DNA from: Pyropia yezoensis
Lineage: Eukaryota > Rhodophyta > Bangiophyceae > Bangiales > Bangiaceae
Reading direction: 5' to 3'
Assembly (NCBI GenBank): GCA_009829735.1
Contig: CM020620.1
Coordinates: 6,094,593 to 6,158,592 of the forward strand
DNA: 64,000 nt
In this document: piece by piece, positions 34,868-45,340 of the stretch
Numbering within the stretch: the stretch's first letter is position 1
Layout of the letters: every line of letters begins with the position of its first letter
The notes under the pieces: generated by a model
Told to the model about the DNA's origin: nothing
The model's database searches: none
The model's input: only the letters and a program-made list of their open reading frames with translations
Made by a program: the position numbers and the translations under genes

Positions 34868-37051
34868 ATGTCTACCCAAGAGACGGGGAACGTCCAAGAT
34901 GACGGATCGGCGTCGACGCCGACTCCGGAGGTGACTACGGGAACCGGGATCGGGAACCCGATCGACAACATTGAGACGCCAATGCTTTCCGGTGCCGGAT
35001 CGACGTTTGGCACGGCTCGGACGGCAGGAGGCGGGGGCCCGCCTCAACTGTCATCGACCGACCTCACTCCGCCGCCTCCTTCACCAGGGGATTCCCTGAT
35101 GGCATCATTGGCCCGCATCGAGGCCCGGTTTTCCGGCCTCGACGCTCGTCAAGAGCGGACGGAGGACGCAATGGCAGTGTTGATGTCAACACGCCACACG
35201 ACGGGACCCCGTCGTGTTCCTCCCACACCGGTACGGTTTGAACCGGCCGGACTACTTTCGGAGTCCACCGGGGTCGACCCCGGCGCAGCAACTCCCGGAC
35301 AGCCCCCGGACACAATGGGGTATGGATCCAACTCGTCGGCAGAGTTGGAACGGAGTCACACGGAGCGATACGCTCGGAGCACCCGAAGCGGACTCCGCGG
35401 ACACGACCCGGCGGATACTTACGCCGGTGGAGAGTCGGTTATTGGGGGAGGGGGTACCCTCTCACAGTATCCCCACGACGAAGGAGGCCAGGCAACTCGG
35501 GTTCCCGAGGTGCCGACGCCTGAAGTACCATCTTCAGTGGTGGAAACTATGACCGCGCAGGTAACTGCGAGTCTACTGAAGCGGATGGAGTCCGATGAGT
35601 TTGCTCATCAACTGGCTAAGGGACTGGATATCCAGGACGCTGACACGGAAATCGTCAACGAGGTCTTCCGGTCGGTTCTTACTCCGGAACGTTATCGTTT
35701 GGAGGACCGCTCTACCACCGTATCGGAATCGATGCGTAATACGTCGCATCGGGCGATCCGCTCTATGCAGACCCTTATGAAGGGAGTCCCTATGTTCGGG
35801 GGACCGAACGGACGCCCGTTGGCAGTCATCGGCTTCTTGACTAGCTTCAAGGCAGCCGCGGACAAGGCCCTCGTTAACGAGGGGCTGGCCCTGGAGATCC
35901 TCCCGTTCTTTGTTGATGAACGGGTGCGAGGCATCCTTCGCCAGGCATCCCCGATGCCGGGAATGAGGGTTGTGGCCACCCCCATGGATTACCGTGGGAT
36001 TCTCAAGGAGCTGCTGAGCAGTTACCTCAGTGAGGACAAGTGCGAGGACCACTACCGGGCCCTGCGCACTGCCACCGCCCAGAGCTGGGAGGATGAGGAG
36101 ATGTTCGGACGACGGATTCAAGAGCTCGACTACGAGCTGGGGAAGCTCCTCGGAGAAGGGGAGCTACGGGCCATCCTGTTCGCAGGAGTACCCAACTACG
36201 TGCGGATATCCGCACGGGGCGCCAACACGGCACGGACGAACTTCAGTCGACTGATGCATATGTGCAAGTCCCTGGGGGACGCCTACCGGGTGCTTCACCC
36301 GGAGTGTGCTCTTGCCTCAAAGCCCAAGGGTGAGGGGAGCAAGCTCAATCTTACCCCGGTACCGAGGCAAGACAAGATGGAACGAAAGGCCGCACCGGTA
36401 CTGGTGGCTACCGAGTACGCCCCTACGGGCGAGGAGGAGCCACTGGTTGACCAACAGGGCCACCTGCTGTTACCGGCTACGCCGGTGATTGATGAGCAAG
36501 GTACGGTAGCGTACATCGCTCCGGCGGGGACCCAGTTCCAGGTCAGCGAGGGCACGGGACGTCGCGTCCCGTACGTACGGACTACGGGGTACTCCCCGGT
36601 GACGGGTAACCCTCACCAACCCTTGCCAACATGGGCGGTGCGCACGGAGGCACCTCCGCAGATTGCGGGCCGACCCAACCGGTTGGGGGAGTCCATGTTC
36701 CGGTTGACCCAAGGACCCAAGGCCTACCAGGGAGCAGGCACTCGGGCGCCAGAGGGAGGCAACCGCAGCTACGGGGCCACCCCGATGCGAACTCAAGGGG
36801 GGACCGGCACGTCCGGATGTATGTTGTGTGGGGATCCCCAGCACTGGGTGTCTTCCTGCCCGCTCATCCCCGAGGAGCCTCGGCGGGCAGCGGCGCAACG
36901 CAAGGCATCCACCGGGGGGTATCCTACCAGAGCACCCGGACCCGCACCGGGTAGGCAGCCAGCTCCAGGTGGAGTACTGGCCGTCGAGGAGGCACCTCCT
37001 CAGCCGGATGTCCCGGCGGACAGCACCCTACCAAGGGCGGGAAACGAGTAA
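34868..37051 (+). CDS. gag: gag of element 2, intact
   Basis: 727 residues, start ATG 34868 (MSTQETGNVQDD). Forms the virus-like particle and binds the RNA genome. The N-terminal 200 residues are Ser/Thr/Pro-rich. A helical capsid-like region follows at about 240-500, including a conserved stretch with GGPNGRPLAVIGF and the acidic EDEEMFGRRIQEL. A single CCHC zinc knuckle begins at about residue 651 (CMLCGDPQHW, C-x2-C-x4-H-x4-C). The frame ends TAA at 37049-37051, two codons after the slippery heptamer. It is a better reference for this family than the broken copy in element 1. Confidence 0.93.
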   Translation: MSTQETGNVQDDGSASTPTPEVTTGTGIGNPIDNIETPMLSGAGSTFGTARTAGGGGPPQLSSTDLTPPPPSPGDSLMASLARIEARFSGLDARQERTEDAMAVLMSTRHTTGPRRVPPTPVRFEPAGLLSESTGVDPGAATPGQPPDTMGYGSNSSAELERSHTERYARSTRSGLRGHDPADTYAGGESVIGGGGTLSQYPHDEGGQATRVPEVPTPEVPSSVVETMTAQVTASLLKRMESDEFAHQLAKGLDIQDADTEIVNEVFRSVLTPERYRLEDRSTTVSESMRNTSHRAIRSMQTLMKGVPMFGGPNGRPLAVIGFLTSFKAAADKALVNEGLALEILPFFVDERVRGILRQASPMPGMRVVATPMDYRGILKELLSSYLSEDKCEDHYRALRTATAQSWEDEEMFGRRIQELDYELGKLLGEGELRAILFAGVPNYVRISARGANTARTNFSRLMHMCKSLGDAYRVLHPECALASKPKGEGSKLNLTPVPRQDKMERKAAPVLVATEYAPTGEEEPLVDQQGHLLLPATPVIDEQGTVAYIAPAGTQFQVSEGTGRRVPYVRTTGYSPVTGNPHQPLPTWAVRTEAPPQIAGRPNRLGESMFRLTQGPKAYQGAGTRAPEGGNRSYGATPMRTQGGTGTSGCMLCGDPQHWVSSCPLIPEEPRRAAAQRKASTGGYPTRAPGPAPGRQPAPGGVLAVEEAPPQPDVPADSTLPRAGNE
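37039..37045 (+). promoter_or_regulatory. -1 frameshift slippery heptamer GGGAAAC (element 2)
   Basis: Read in the gag frame as G GGA AAC GAG TAA. After a one-base slip the -1 frame is open and leads into the protease. Downstream ctgggg (37074-37079) could pair with ccccgg (37096-37101), and ccccg with cgggg (about 37096-37113), giving alternative stems. The heptamer is conserved in all three elements. Confidence 0.72.
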
Positions 37052-38691
37052 GAGGAAGGATAACCGGGGGGCGCTGGGGTAACCCAAGCAAGCCACCCCG
37101 GAGTACCGCGGGGAAAGCCCCACGGCGAGCGCGTTTGAGCCGGCGCCGCATCAATCCCCGGGTACACCTTCCGGCCCCGACGACACGGAGTCAGGGGAAA
37201 GATGAGAATCCCCCGATAACGGGAGGCGAGGACGGGATGCCCCGTCACGTTGAACCAGCCAAGGGCCCTGTCCAGGATGCCCGAGGAACACCGGATATCG
37301 GTGTAGGACATGTGCTGTTTACCTTGGAGAACTTCAAGGTATCAGCCACACTGGGGGTTGACCCCCAGTCGACCCGATCATATTACCCTGTACTGGATAC
37401 AGGGGCTGGACCTAACTTGATCCGGAATGATACCCTCCCGGACAAGTGGCTCCCGCGAGTCCGAGTTGCTCGGGGACCCACGATCAAGGATGCGAATGGT
37501 CGTCTCATTCGTACGACCGCAGCGATGTCGCTGCAGGTCACCATCGGGGAGCTCACTACGGAAGTTGACTTCCTGGTGTGTGAGACCCTATCGGTGCCCT
37601 GCATACTGGGATGCACCTTCATCAACGTTCACGTGGATGCAATCCGGCCAGGCCGGAGGACCGTCGAGCTTCAAGAAGCCGACGGGACGAAGCGAGGACA
37701 TACGGCTATCGTCAGGGACCTGACGCTACAAGGGAGCCACGTTAACGTGGCTGAGGTGTACGCAAGCGTCGAGCCGAAGACACTTCGGTTAGCCAAGCGA
37801 ACTCGCTTTGAGCCGTTGTCGGAGACAGTCCTCCCGGTTAACTGCGACCTCGCAGGCATCTGCAGAGTCCGGTCCAACCTGCGGACGTACAAGCGCCATG
37901 GGTTGACCATGGCCAACGGTCTCATAGACCTCCCAGCAGGAGGGTCGTCCCTCCTAGTGATGGCGAACTATCGCCGTAAGGCAGTCACCCTCCCGAAGGG
38001 AACTATCCTCGGGATTGCCGAGCTCTACGAAGGAGATATCCTTACCCCTGACAAGGAAGGTCAAGTGGAACCACTTGAGGTGCTGGCGGTCGCCGAGACC
38101 ACCGAGCGACAGCAACCCGATGACGGGAAGCCTAACCCATCGGCGCCTTCGGCGGACATGCCGGCAAAGGACCAAGAAGCACTGAAGGCCCTGGCCGAGG
38201 CTGACCTCGACCACCTTCCCCCTTCGGTAGCCGAAGGGGTACGACGGATGCTAAGAAAGCATGACGTCATGTGGACAGGCGGGACCTTGGGTACCATTGG
38301 GGCAACCCAACATCGTATAGACCTGGTACCAGGCGCACGCCCCGCCCGGTCACAACCGCACCGAGCGGGACCTATGCAACGAGAGATCGTTGAGGGAGAA
38401 GTGGAGAGGATGAGCCAAGCGAAGGTGATACGACCTTCGATGTCGGAGTGGGGTGCCCCAGTCGTTATCGTACCGAAGAAGGATCAAACCCCTCGGTTTT
38501 GCATCGATTATCGACGCCTCAACTTGGTTACCAAGAAAGACTCATACCCTTTACCAAGGATGGATGAATGCATCGACTCCCTGGGGGAAGCTACGGTGTT
38601 TACCACCATCGACTGCAATGCCGGATACTGGCAGATCCCAGTGGCGGACGAGGATATCCCCAAGACGGCGTTCGTCTGTCACAGTGGAGTG
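37045..38691 (+). pseudogene. pol: pol of element 2, part 1: protease and N-terminal RT
   Basis: In the -1 frame relative to gag, with no ATG near its beginning. It carries the protease motif LDTGAGPN at about 37390 and the first half of the reverse transcriptase (SEWGAPVVIVPKKD, FCIDYRRLN, TTIDCNAGYWQIP). It stops being pol at 38691, where element 3 is inserted; the next amino acids read into the LTR of element 3. The frame resumes at 47818. The protein is nearly identical to that of element 1 here. Confidence 0.92.
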
Positions 38692-39231
38692 TGTGGGAGA
38701 TTGGGCCGGAATTCGGTACCAATACTTTGAAGATTCGGGTCAAGTGGACCTGACCGGAAGTCGAAATTCACCCGACCCACGATGGTGAAACTTCTGACTT
38801 CTGGACGGAAATTCGACTAGGACTTCCGACATACTAGAGCAGGGTAATGCTGCTGGTATTTGTTTCTTGGGATTTTTTGCACGGGAGCCAGACGGATTTC
38901 TACGCTTTGAGTTCTTTGCATGTGGAGTGATATGATTGGTTTGTTTGAGGGTTCATTTTCTGAGTGTTTTGAGGGGTTGCGTGAGCGTGTGAGGAGGGTT
39001 GATAAGGAGGGACAGCAAGGCGGGGAGGGCCCACCTTGGCTGGCCAAGCAAGAAAACACCGTCTGGCTCCGACACATCTTGTTCGTGCCTTGGTGAGTGG
39101 ACCCGCTCACCACACGCAAGTTCCGTGTTCGGCTGTGTGGAGGTGCTTGCTTCCGGTGTCCCAAGTTGGGATATCGGCAATACTCCTCTTCCTTCCCTGA
39201 CTCGGGGTTGGTGGTTGGGAGTACTGCTACA
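38692..39231 (+). repeat. 5' LTR of element 3
   Basis: 540 bp beginning TGTGGGAGATTGGG and ending GTACTGCTACA. Confidence 0.95.
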
Positions 39232-39252
39232 GTTGGTGGATCAGCGGGGGAG
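39232..39252 (+). other. primer-binding site of element 3
   Basis: gttggtggatcagcgggggag follows the LTR. TGGTGGA again matches a tRNA 3' end ...TCCACCA, but the next bases (tcagcggggg) differ from the family 1/2 site (gcagcagggg). It may be primed by a different tRNA or be a diverged site. Confidence 0.7.
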
Positions 39253-39548
39253 AGGATATCGACTTTGGTACCTCCCTTGACCGGAGACGGGACCAAGTTG
39301 GCCCCTCTCCCCCTTCGGCACCGAGACTTCCGGTGACACGATCGACTCGCCTACGTTCCGAGCGTTCGCTGGGCGACGAGGTTGGCCACCGTGAGTCTTG
39401 GTGGGAGACCCGGAGTTTCGGGAAACCTCACCGCCTTCCTTGAGGCAGGTGGAGGGGTGGAACGTGCTCTAGGAACTCCCTAGCTGACGATCCCCGACTC
39501 TGGACACCGTTTGGTCGTTTTGGTTGACTCCACGTGACTCTTGTGGAG

Positions 39549-41312
39549 ATGGCTGGTGAGGGAGACCCCCCCATTGCGCCGAGTGTACCTGGGGAGGGGG
39601 AGCGTAGTCCTCCCCCGACGGGCGGAGTACCACCCAGGCCGGGCAGTGCGGATGTGGTGGGTCCAGAGGTTGGACCCCGACGGCGATCGGCCAGGTTCCT
39701 TCCCAGGCCGTCACCGGAAGAGACGGGCGGAGTTCGCCCTTCTCCGGTGGGAGCGCCGAGCCAGCGTCAGGCTCCGGCAACCTCTTCGGGGAGTGACGAC
39801 ACTCACTTCGGCATGGGACCGCCGACCGGCAGAGGTGACGGGACAGGGAGTTCTGTACCCCGGGTTGGTGGGTCCGCGCCACGACTGGTGCCGGAAGGAC
39901 CGGGTGGGAGCTCGAGTCAAGCTCCACCTGGATCATCCGGTATCGTGGATAACTCGGTGATGACTGCCATCGCACAAGTCGTGCGAGAGGAGGTGGGGAA
40001 GGCGTTGAAGGGGAGCACCCCTCCGCCTGAGCAGGCCTCGAGGCGTCAGAAGCGACGGGAGATTCGACGTACTCTCCGTCGTGAGGTGGACTCGGAGTCT
40101 GAGTCCTCTGCAAGTGGCAAGTCGGGTGAAGAAGATCTTACTCGACATGGTCGTGTGACTCACACGGACCGTCTTGGGACTAGAGTCGTCCCAGGAAAGA
40201 TCGTGGTGAATAATCCATTGTTCAAGGATGTCTTCGACTGTGAGACATATGGGTTGGTCAACAAGTCGTTGACCTACTCAAATAGCCAGGCCCGTACCCT
40301 GGGCCGGCGCAAGAAACACGTTGCGCAATCCTTCGGGGTCCGTTCAGAATGGGACGGGACTCCACCCCTGAAGGTCTTCCAGTTTTTGCGGAAGTTCGCA
40401 AAAGCCTGCGATGACAATGATGTCTCTGAAGCTGAAGCGTTTTTCATGCTTCAGGACTTCACCAAGGAGCCACTCCGCTCCGAGGTGATGAACGTCATGC
40501 CAAGTCGGCATGGTGGGAATCCGGGTGAGGTGACCTCCTACCTGGAGTTGGTTAATTGGATCCTTCGTCTTCACGCAGACGAGGCTTCCTTGGCTGTGCA
40601 GGTTGAAGAGTTCAACCGCGCCACCCAGAGTAAGGGTGAAGAGGAACGGGAGTTCGCTGAACGACTTCGTCAGCTGAACGTCCTCTGTGGATTCCTATAT
40701 CCCCAAGGAGTCATTAAGGGACGCTTTGTGGAGGGTGTCCACCGAGCAGCTCGAGCGACTGTGCGAGAGCGTAATACTCCGACCATGACTCTGGCGGAGT
40801 TGGCACGCATCGCCCAGACTAAGGGTGATGAGTACCGCTGGCTCGTGTCTGAGCAGCGGAAGGAACGAGAGAAAGAAGTTAAGGGAATGGAAGCAAGTCG
40901 CTTCCGCAGAACTGCAAGGATGCCTTCCTACACGCGGACGTACCCTGCAGTACCTTCGTCCTCAACTCGAGAGACGGAAGGTATGGTGGCCGCCATCCCT
41001 GATAAGTCACAGGGAAAAGCGGGGCCATCGGCGTCGATGAGTGATCGGCCGTGTTGGCAGTGTTCCAAGTCGGGACACTGGGCAGCCCAATGCCCCACTC
41101 TGGACGTTCGTTTGAGAGCCCTGTTGGCTCGTATTGGGAAGCTCGGTATTCCGAGGACTGATTCGGATACCCGGCCACACACCACACGTGTGACGGCCAT
41201 GACTCAACCTAAGTCAGAGGATGAGTCCACGCTTGAGAAGGGGGAAACCTCTTCCCCCAGCTCAAGTGGCAAGGATACTCCATCATCCGAGTCGGATGAG
41301 GGAAACGCCTAG
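39549..41312 (+). CDS. gag: gag of element 3
   Basis: 587 residues from ATG 39549; the open frame begins at a GTG 15 bases earlier. It forms the particle and binds element RNA. The N-terminal 190 residues are Pro/Gly/Ser/Arg-rich. A helical capsid-like region follows at about 215-440 (SFGVRSEWDG..., EAFFMLQDF..., EEREFAERLRQLN). A basic linker and one CCHC knuckle (CWQCSKSGHWAAQC) begin near residue 501. An acidic Ser-rich tail ends it. It stops at TAG 41310-41312, one codon after the GGGAAAC heptamer. The 238 bases between the LTR end and the start include the PBS and leader. Confidence 0.94.
   Translation: MAGEGDPPIAPSVPGEGERSPPPTGGVPPRPGSADVVGPEVGPRRRSARFLPRPSPEETGGVRPSPVGAPSQRQAPATSSGSDDTHFGMGPPTGRGDGTGSSVPRVGGSAPRLVPEGPGGSSSQAPPGSSGIVDNSVMTAIAQVVREEVGKALKGSTPPPEQASRRQKRREIRRTLRREVDSESESSASGKSGEEDLTRHGRVTHTDRLGTRVVPGKIVVNNPLFKDVFDCETYGLVNKSLTYSNSQARTLGRRKKHVAQSFGVRSEWDGTPPLKVFQFLRKFAKACDDNDVSEAEAFFMLQDFTKEPLRSEVMNVMPSRHGGNPGEVTSYLELVNWILRLHADEASLAVQVEEFNRATQSKGEEEREFAERLRQLNVLCGFLYPQGVIKGRFVEGVHRAARATVRERNTPTMTLAELARIAQTKGDEYRWLVSEQRKEREKEVKGMEASRFRRTARMPSYTRTYPAVPSSSTRETEGMVAAIPDKSQGKAGPSASMSDRPCWQCSKSGHWAAQCPTLDVRLRALLARIGKLGIPRTDSDTRPHTTRVTAMTQPKSEDESTLEKGETSSPSSSGKDTPSSESDEGNA
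41300..41306 (+). promoter_or_regulatory. -1 frameshift signal: GGGAAAC plus downstream stem (element 3)
   Basis: G GGA AAC GCC TAG in the gag frame. Five bases after the heptamer starts the arm gccgctgg (41312-41319), which pairs with ccagcggt (41342-41349) around a 22-base loop. Heptamer, short spacer and stem form a standard -1 programmed frameshift arrangement. The -1 frame is open from here into the protease. Confidence 0.82.
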
Positions 41313-44300
41313 CCGCTGGGACTAAGACTGACCCAAAGGCTCCAGCGGTAATGAAGCGGGTTGCTTCACGCTCACCGACCCATGGGAGAGTGAAGGTCCT
41401 GACTCGACCTCGAGGGGTGAGACCTAGGGACAAGGCCCCTCCTCAGAAACACGACCCGAGTCGGATTGTGTCAGTGCTGGTAGGGAGTAACTACCAGGTC
41501 GCAGCTCGACTCTGGCTGCAGGATGGATATGAGTTTACCTCTCGTGTCATAGTCGACACAGGCTCTGCTGCCTCTCTCATTAGGCAAGACTTATTGCCAG
41601 AGGGGACAGATGTGAGCCCCGCCGGCTCACCCGAGTGGCGTATGTTTGATGTCAATGGGGGACTCCTCCCCATTGTTGGGTCTATTGCATTGACTGTTTG
41701 CATTGGGTTCTACCAGACGCAGGTGAACTTTGGAGTAGTCTCCAATATGTCAGTCCCCGTACTCCTGGGAACTGACTATCTGGACCTCCATGTCCCGGCC
41801 GTCTGTGGACCGGAAGGGATAATCCGAATGCGTAATGGAGAGACTGTCCCCATATTGCGTAAAGGGAGGACTGTTTCCCCTACGACTCATCAACCTAGGG
41901 AAAACTCTCCCAAGGGTGGAGGCTCTACGACCCATGTACGAGTATGTAAGGGTACGGTAGTCCCGCCCCGATCAAGGACCTTTGTGCGAGTACGCACACG
42001 GTTTCGAGGGAATGGACTTGTTTCCCCCGTGGACCGAGTCTATTATACTCACCAAGTGCAAGTTGCTTGGGGCCCCATGACTTGTGGGGATGACCAAACC
42101 TGGTGGGTGGAGGTCCTCAACACGTCGGAGGAACCTCGACGACTCCCCGGAGGCATGAAGATTGCGTCGATCTCTACCTTTGAGGGGAATGTCGTTGCTG
42201 TGACTCAACAGCAATGGGAGGATATTGGAATGGCAGGCTCTGCCGACCAATCGAGTTCATCGACGGCTAAGTCGCCGACGGTACATCGGGAGAACATCCC
42301 GGAGTGTTTACATGGACGACTGGATGAGTTAATCCAGAAGCATCACAAGTTGTGGAATGGTGACCTTGGGCTCATCAAGGCCACCGAACACAGAATCGTG
42401 TTGAAGCCAGGGGCTAGGCCAGTTCGCCTGAGTCCCTACCGTATGGGACCAGACTCACGGGAACTCACCCGAGAGCAGGTCCAACGGATGCAAGACATGG
42501 GTGTCATTGAGCCTTGCTCAAGTGAGTGGGCCAGTCCCATAGTCTTGGTGCCCAAGTCAGACGGCACGATGCGGTTCTGCATCGATTATCGTAAGCTAAA
42601 CGAGCGGACGGTAAGGGATAGTTACCCCTTACCCCGTATGGACGATTGCCTTGACTCACTCGGTGAGGCACAGTACTTTTCCACGTTGGACTGCAACGCG
42701 GGGTACTGGCAGATACCCATCCGCAAGGAGGACAGACACTTGACCACCTTCACGTGTCACTGTGGAGTTTATCAGTGTACACGGCTCCCTTTTGGGCTTT
42801 GCAATGCACCTGCGACTTTCCAGCGTGCTATTGACTTGATACTTGCCGGAGTCAAGTGGCAGATCGCCCTGGTGTATCTGGACGATATCATTGTGTTCTC
42901 CGGGACTGCCGAAGAACACTTGTCCCACTTGGACAGAGTGTTTACCCTGTTGGGTGAAGCAGGAGTAACACTCAAACCTACGAAGTGTCACCTCTTTAGT
43001 AATGAGGTGGAGTACCTCGGCCATATAGTCCGGCCAGGTCGCATTCTGGTCAATGAGAAGAACCTCATGGCCATCCGTCGGGCGAAGTTCCCCCAGACGC
43101 AGACACAACTCAGGAGCTTCCTGGGTATGTGTAACGTATACAGACGCTTTGTGGCGAACTATGCCAAAGTGTCTGCACCGTTGAACCACTTGGTAAGTTC
43201 CAAGATGCCCAAGCGCTTGGATGCTCCCAAACCCCCGGAGCAAGAAGCGTTTGATAGGTTGCGAGAGCTCCTCTGCAACCCACCGGTGTTAGCGATCCCG
43301 AGACCGAGGGCTCACTACATCGTTGATGTGGACGCAAGTTACGACCAACTCGGTTGTTGCTTACTCCAACAACAGCCTTCGGGGGAGTATTTACCCGTTG
43401 GCTATTTCAGTAAGGGACTCTCACCCGCCCAGAAGAACTATTCTGTGACGGAGGTAGAGGGTCTTGGCGTGGTATGGGCAGTCTCCATGCTACGGCCATA
43501 CATCGAAGGAAGGAAGTTCCTCATTCGATGTGACCACAAGGCTTTGAAGTGGATACTCACCACTACAGCCTGTACGAATAACCGACTCAATCGATGGCGA
43601 CTCTGCCTCGCTGAGTTCGATTATGATGTTGAATATCGGCCAGGCCCGAAGCATGCGGTTGCGGACGCGTTGTCTCGCATACCGACGGATGGGAAAGACA
43701 CTTCCCCTATCCCTGAGGAACTCCCTCATGTGGCAGTGACCACTCGCTCCGGAACTGTCCTCGACCCGAGGATGCCTGGCATGGCCAAATTATTACCCGT
43801 GTCTTTGGATGAGTTTGTCCAGGCACAGGAGAGCGACAAACTTTGTCGACGACTCAGGAAGGAGCTCGACCAGGCTCAACCGACTCGGTTCTTCCTGAAT
43901 GACAACGGCATACTCTGCCGTAAGGGATATACTCAGGGGGACAAGCAAGTCGTCGTCCCCAAGGAGTTACGCAAGAGTATCCTCCAACGGGAGCACTCCT
44001 CACCGTTGGGTGGACACCCAGGGTCTACGAGGATGTATCAGACCCTACGTAAGAAGTACTATTGGCCATCACTCGTGGCTGATGTGTACGGATATGTAGC
44101 CGCATGCGCGACTTGCGCAAAGAATAGACTCATGGAGTCCCGGCAGACTTCTTCCATGAGACTCTTTCCTGCAACAGAGCCGTTTGCAGCGATAGCAGTG
44201 GACTTACTCGGTCCACTACCACGAACACCTGAAGGATATGAGTACCTTCTGGTGATGTGTGATCGCTTCACTAAGCTCACACGGGTATCCCCACTCAAGG

Positions 44301-45340
44301 ATATCACAGCCGTGGACGTTCTGAGTGAGTTACTCGACGTCTGGGTTGCCAGTTATGGCATCCCCGACTCTATCCTTTCGGATAACGGACCACAGTTTGC
44401 GTCCGTCCTGTATCAGGGAGTCATGAAGATGTTGGGGGTGCAGACGAACTTCGCCACCCCTTACCATCCCCAGACTAATGGGCAGGTGGAACGATTCAAC
44501 AGGACTCTAGTGCGCCAGTTGCGTCACTATGTCCATGACCATGTAGTCACATGGGCTCGTTATGCGTCACTACTCGTGACAGCATACAACTCCCAGGTAC
44601 ACAGTAGTACGGGAGAGGCACCGTTTGCCTTCGTCTGCCCCCGACGACTTCCGTCAGTAGCTGTGGAGCGTCTCACCCAGACTGAGGGTGAGACTTCGAC
44701 TCAAACACCGAGTCAGGCGAAAGCCTCCCTACTCCAGAGACTGGAGGAGATGATACCCCTTGTCCGGGCTACTATGGAGAAGGCCCAAGCCCGTTACAAG
44801 AGGTACTTCGATGTCCGAGTCAGACATCGTCGCGATCCGCTCCGAGTTGGAGATTGGATTTATGTTAACTCCCACGACAATAAGGGAGGGAAATTGGTCT
44901 TCAAGACTCTGGGACCATATCACATCCTTAAAACGGATGGACGTCGGTTAACCATCGAGAGTGATGATGGTATCCGGACAATAAATGGGAATCACGCGAC
45001 TCGCGCACCCGAACCCCCAGAGGGAGATCCCGCTTGGGAAAGGGCTTTGCAAGCATGGAAAGTCCCATCCTTGCCGACCTCTTCCAATAAGCCATTGGAG
45101 GCGGTGTTCGACAAGTTTGTCGGGCACGGATATGATGAGTCGGGGCGACTCATGCTCCGAGTCAGGTGGTTCGGGTATGGACCAACTTCCGACACATGGG
45201 AGTTTGTAGAGGACCTACCAGTAGAGAAGGTCCGTAGATACTGCCAGACTGTGGGCATATCTATACGCCGACGTAGCACTCGTACGTCGGGGGATGAAGT
45301 CCCTGCTCCAAGTCAGAGCAGAGCGGCAAGCCAACCATGA
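41306..45340 (+). CDS. pol: pol of element 3: protease, RT, RNase H, integrase, chromodomain
   Basis: An intact reading frame of about 1344 codons entered by -1 shift from gag; an internal ATG at 41351 is also present. Positions counted from that ATG: protease DTG 69-71; RT with FCIDYRKLN near 413 and YLDD at 509-512; RNase H with DVDAS near 660 and CDHKALKWI near 728; integrase with an HHCC zinc region near 885-925, first Asp in VDLLGPLP near 950, SDNGPQF near 1010, and HPQTNGQVERFNR with the catalytic Glu near 1045; C-terminal chromodomain near 1255-1310 (FVGHGYDESG, WFGYGPTSDTWE), which in chromoviruses steers integration to marked chromatin. The last 126 bases overlap the antisense ORF ending at 45215, tail to tail. 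Confidence 0.95.
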   Translation, partial: RLAAGTKTDPKAPAVMKRVASRSPTHGRVKVLTRPRGVRPRDKAPPQKHDPSRIVSVLVGSNYQVAARLWLQDGYEFTSRVIVDTGSAASLIRQDLLPEGTDVSPAGSPEWRMFDVNGGLLPIVGSIALTVCIGFYQTQVNFGVVSNMSVPVLLGTDYLDLHVPAVCGPEGIIRMRNGETVPILRKGRTVSPTTHQPRENSPKGGGSTTHVRVCKGTVVPPRSRTFVRVRTRFRGNGLVSPVDRVYYTHQVQVAWGPMTCGDDQTWWVEVLNTSEEPRRLPGGMKIASISTFEGNVVAVTQQQWEDIGMAGSADQSSSSTAKSPTVHRENIPECLHGRLDELIQKHHKLWNGDLGLIKATEHRIVLKPGARPVRLSPYRMGPDSRELTREQVQRMQDMGVIEPCSSEWASPIVLVPKSDGTMRFCIDYRKLNERTVRDSYPLPRMDDCLDSLGEAQYFSTLDCNAGYWQIPIRKEDRHLTTFTCHCGVYQCTRLPFGLCNAPATFQRAIDLILAGVKWQIALVYLDDIIVFSGTAEEHLSHLDRVFTLLGEAGVTLKPTKCHLFSNEVEYLGHIVRPGRILVNEKNLMAIRRAKFPQTQTQLRSFLGMCNVYRRFVANYAKVSAPLNHLVSSKMPKRLDAPKPPEQEAFDRLRELLCNPPVLAIPRPRAHYIVDVDASYDQLGCCLLQQQPSGEYLPVGYFSKGLSPAQKNYSVTEVEGLGVVWAVSMLRPYIEGRKFLIRCDHKALKWILTTTACTNNRLNRWRLCLAEFDYDVEYRPGPKHAVADALSRIPTDGKDTSPIPEELPHVAVTTRSGTVLDPRMPGMAKLLPVSLDEFVQAQESDKLCRRLRKELDQAQPTRFFLNDNGILCRKGYTQGDKQVVVPKELRKSILQREHSSPLGGHPGSTRMYQTLRKKYYWPSLVADVYGYVAACATCAKNRLMESRQTSSMRLFPATEPFAAIAVDLLGPLPRTPEGYEYLLVMCDRFTKLTRVSPLKDITAVDVLSELLDVWVASYGIPDSILSDNGPQFASVLYQGVMKMLGVQTNFATPYHPQTNGQVERFNRTLVRQLRHYVHDHVVTWARYASLLVTAYNSQVHSSTGEAPFAFVCPRRLPSVAVERLTQTEGETSTQTPSQAKASLLQRLEEMIPLVRATMEKAQARYKRYFDVRVRHRRDPLRVGDWIYVNSHDNKGGKLVFKTLGPYHILKTDGRRLTIESDDGIRTINGNHATRAPEPPEGDPAWERALQAWKVPSLPTSSNKPLEAVFDKFVGHGYDESGRLMLRVRWFGYGPTSDTWEFVEDLPVEKVRRYCQTVGISIRRRSTRTSGDEVPAPSQSRAASQP

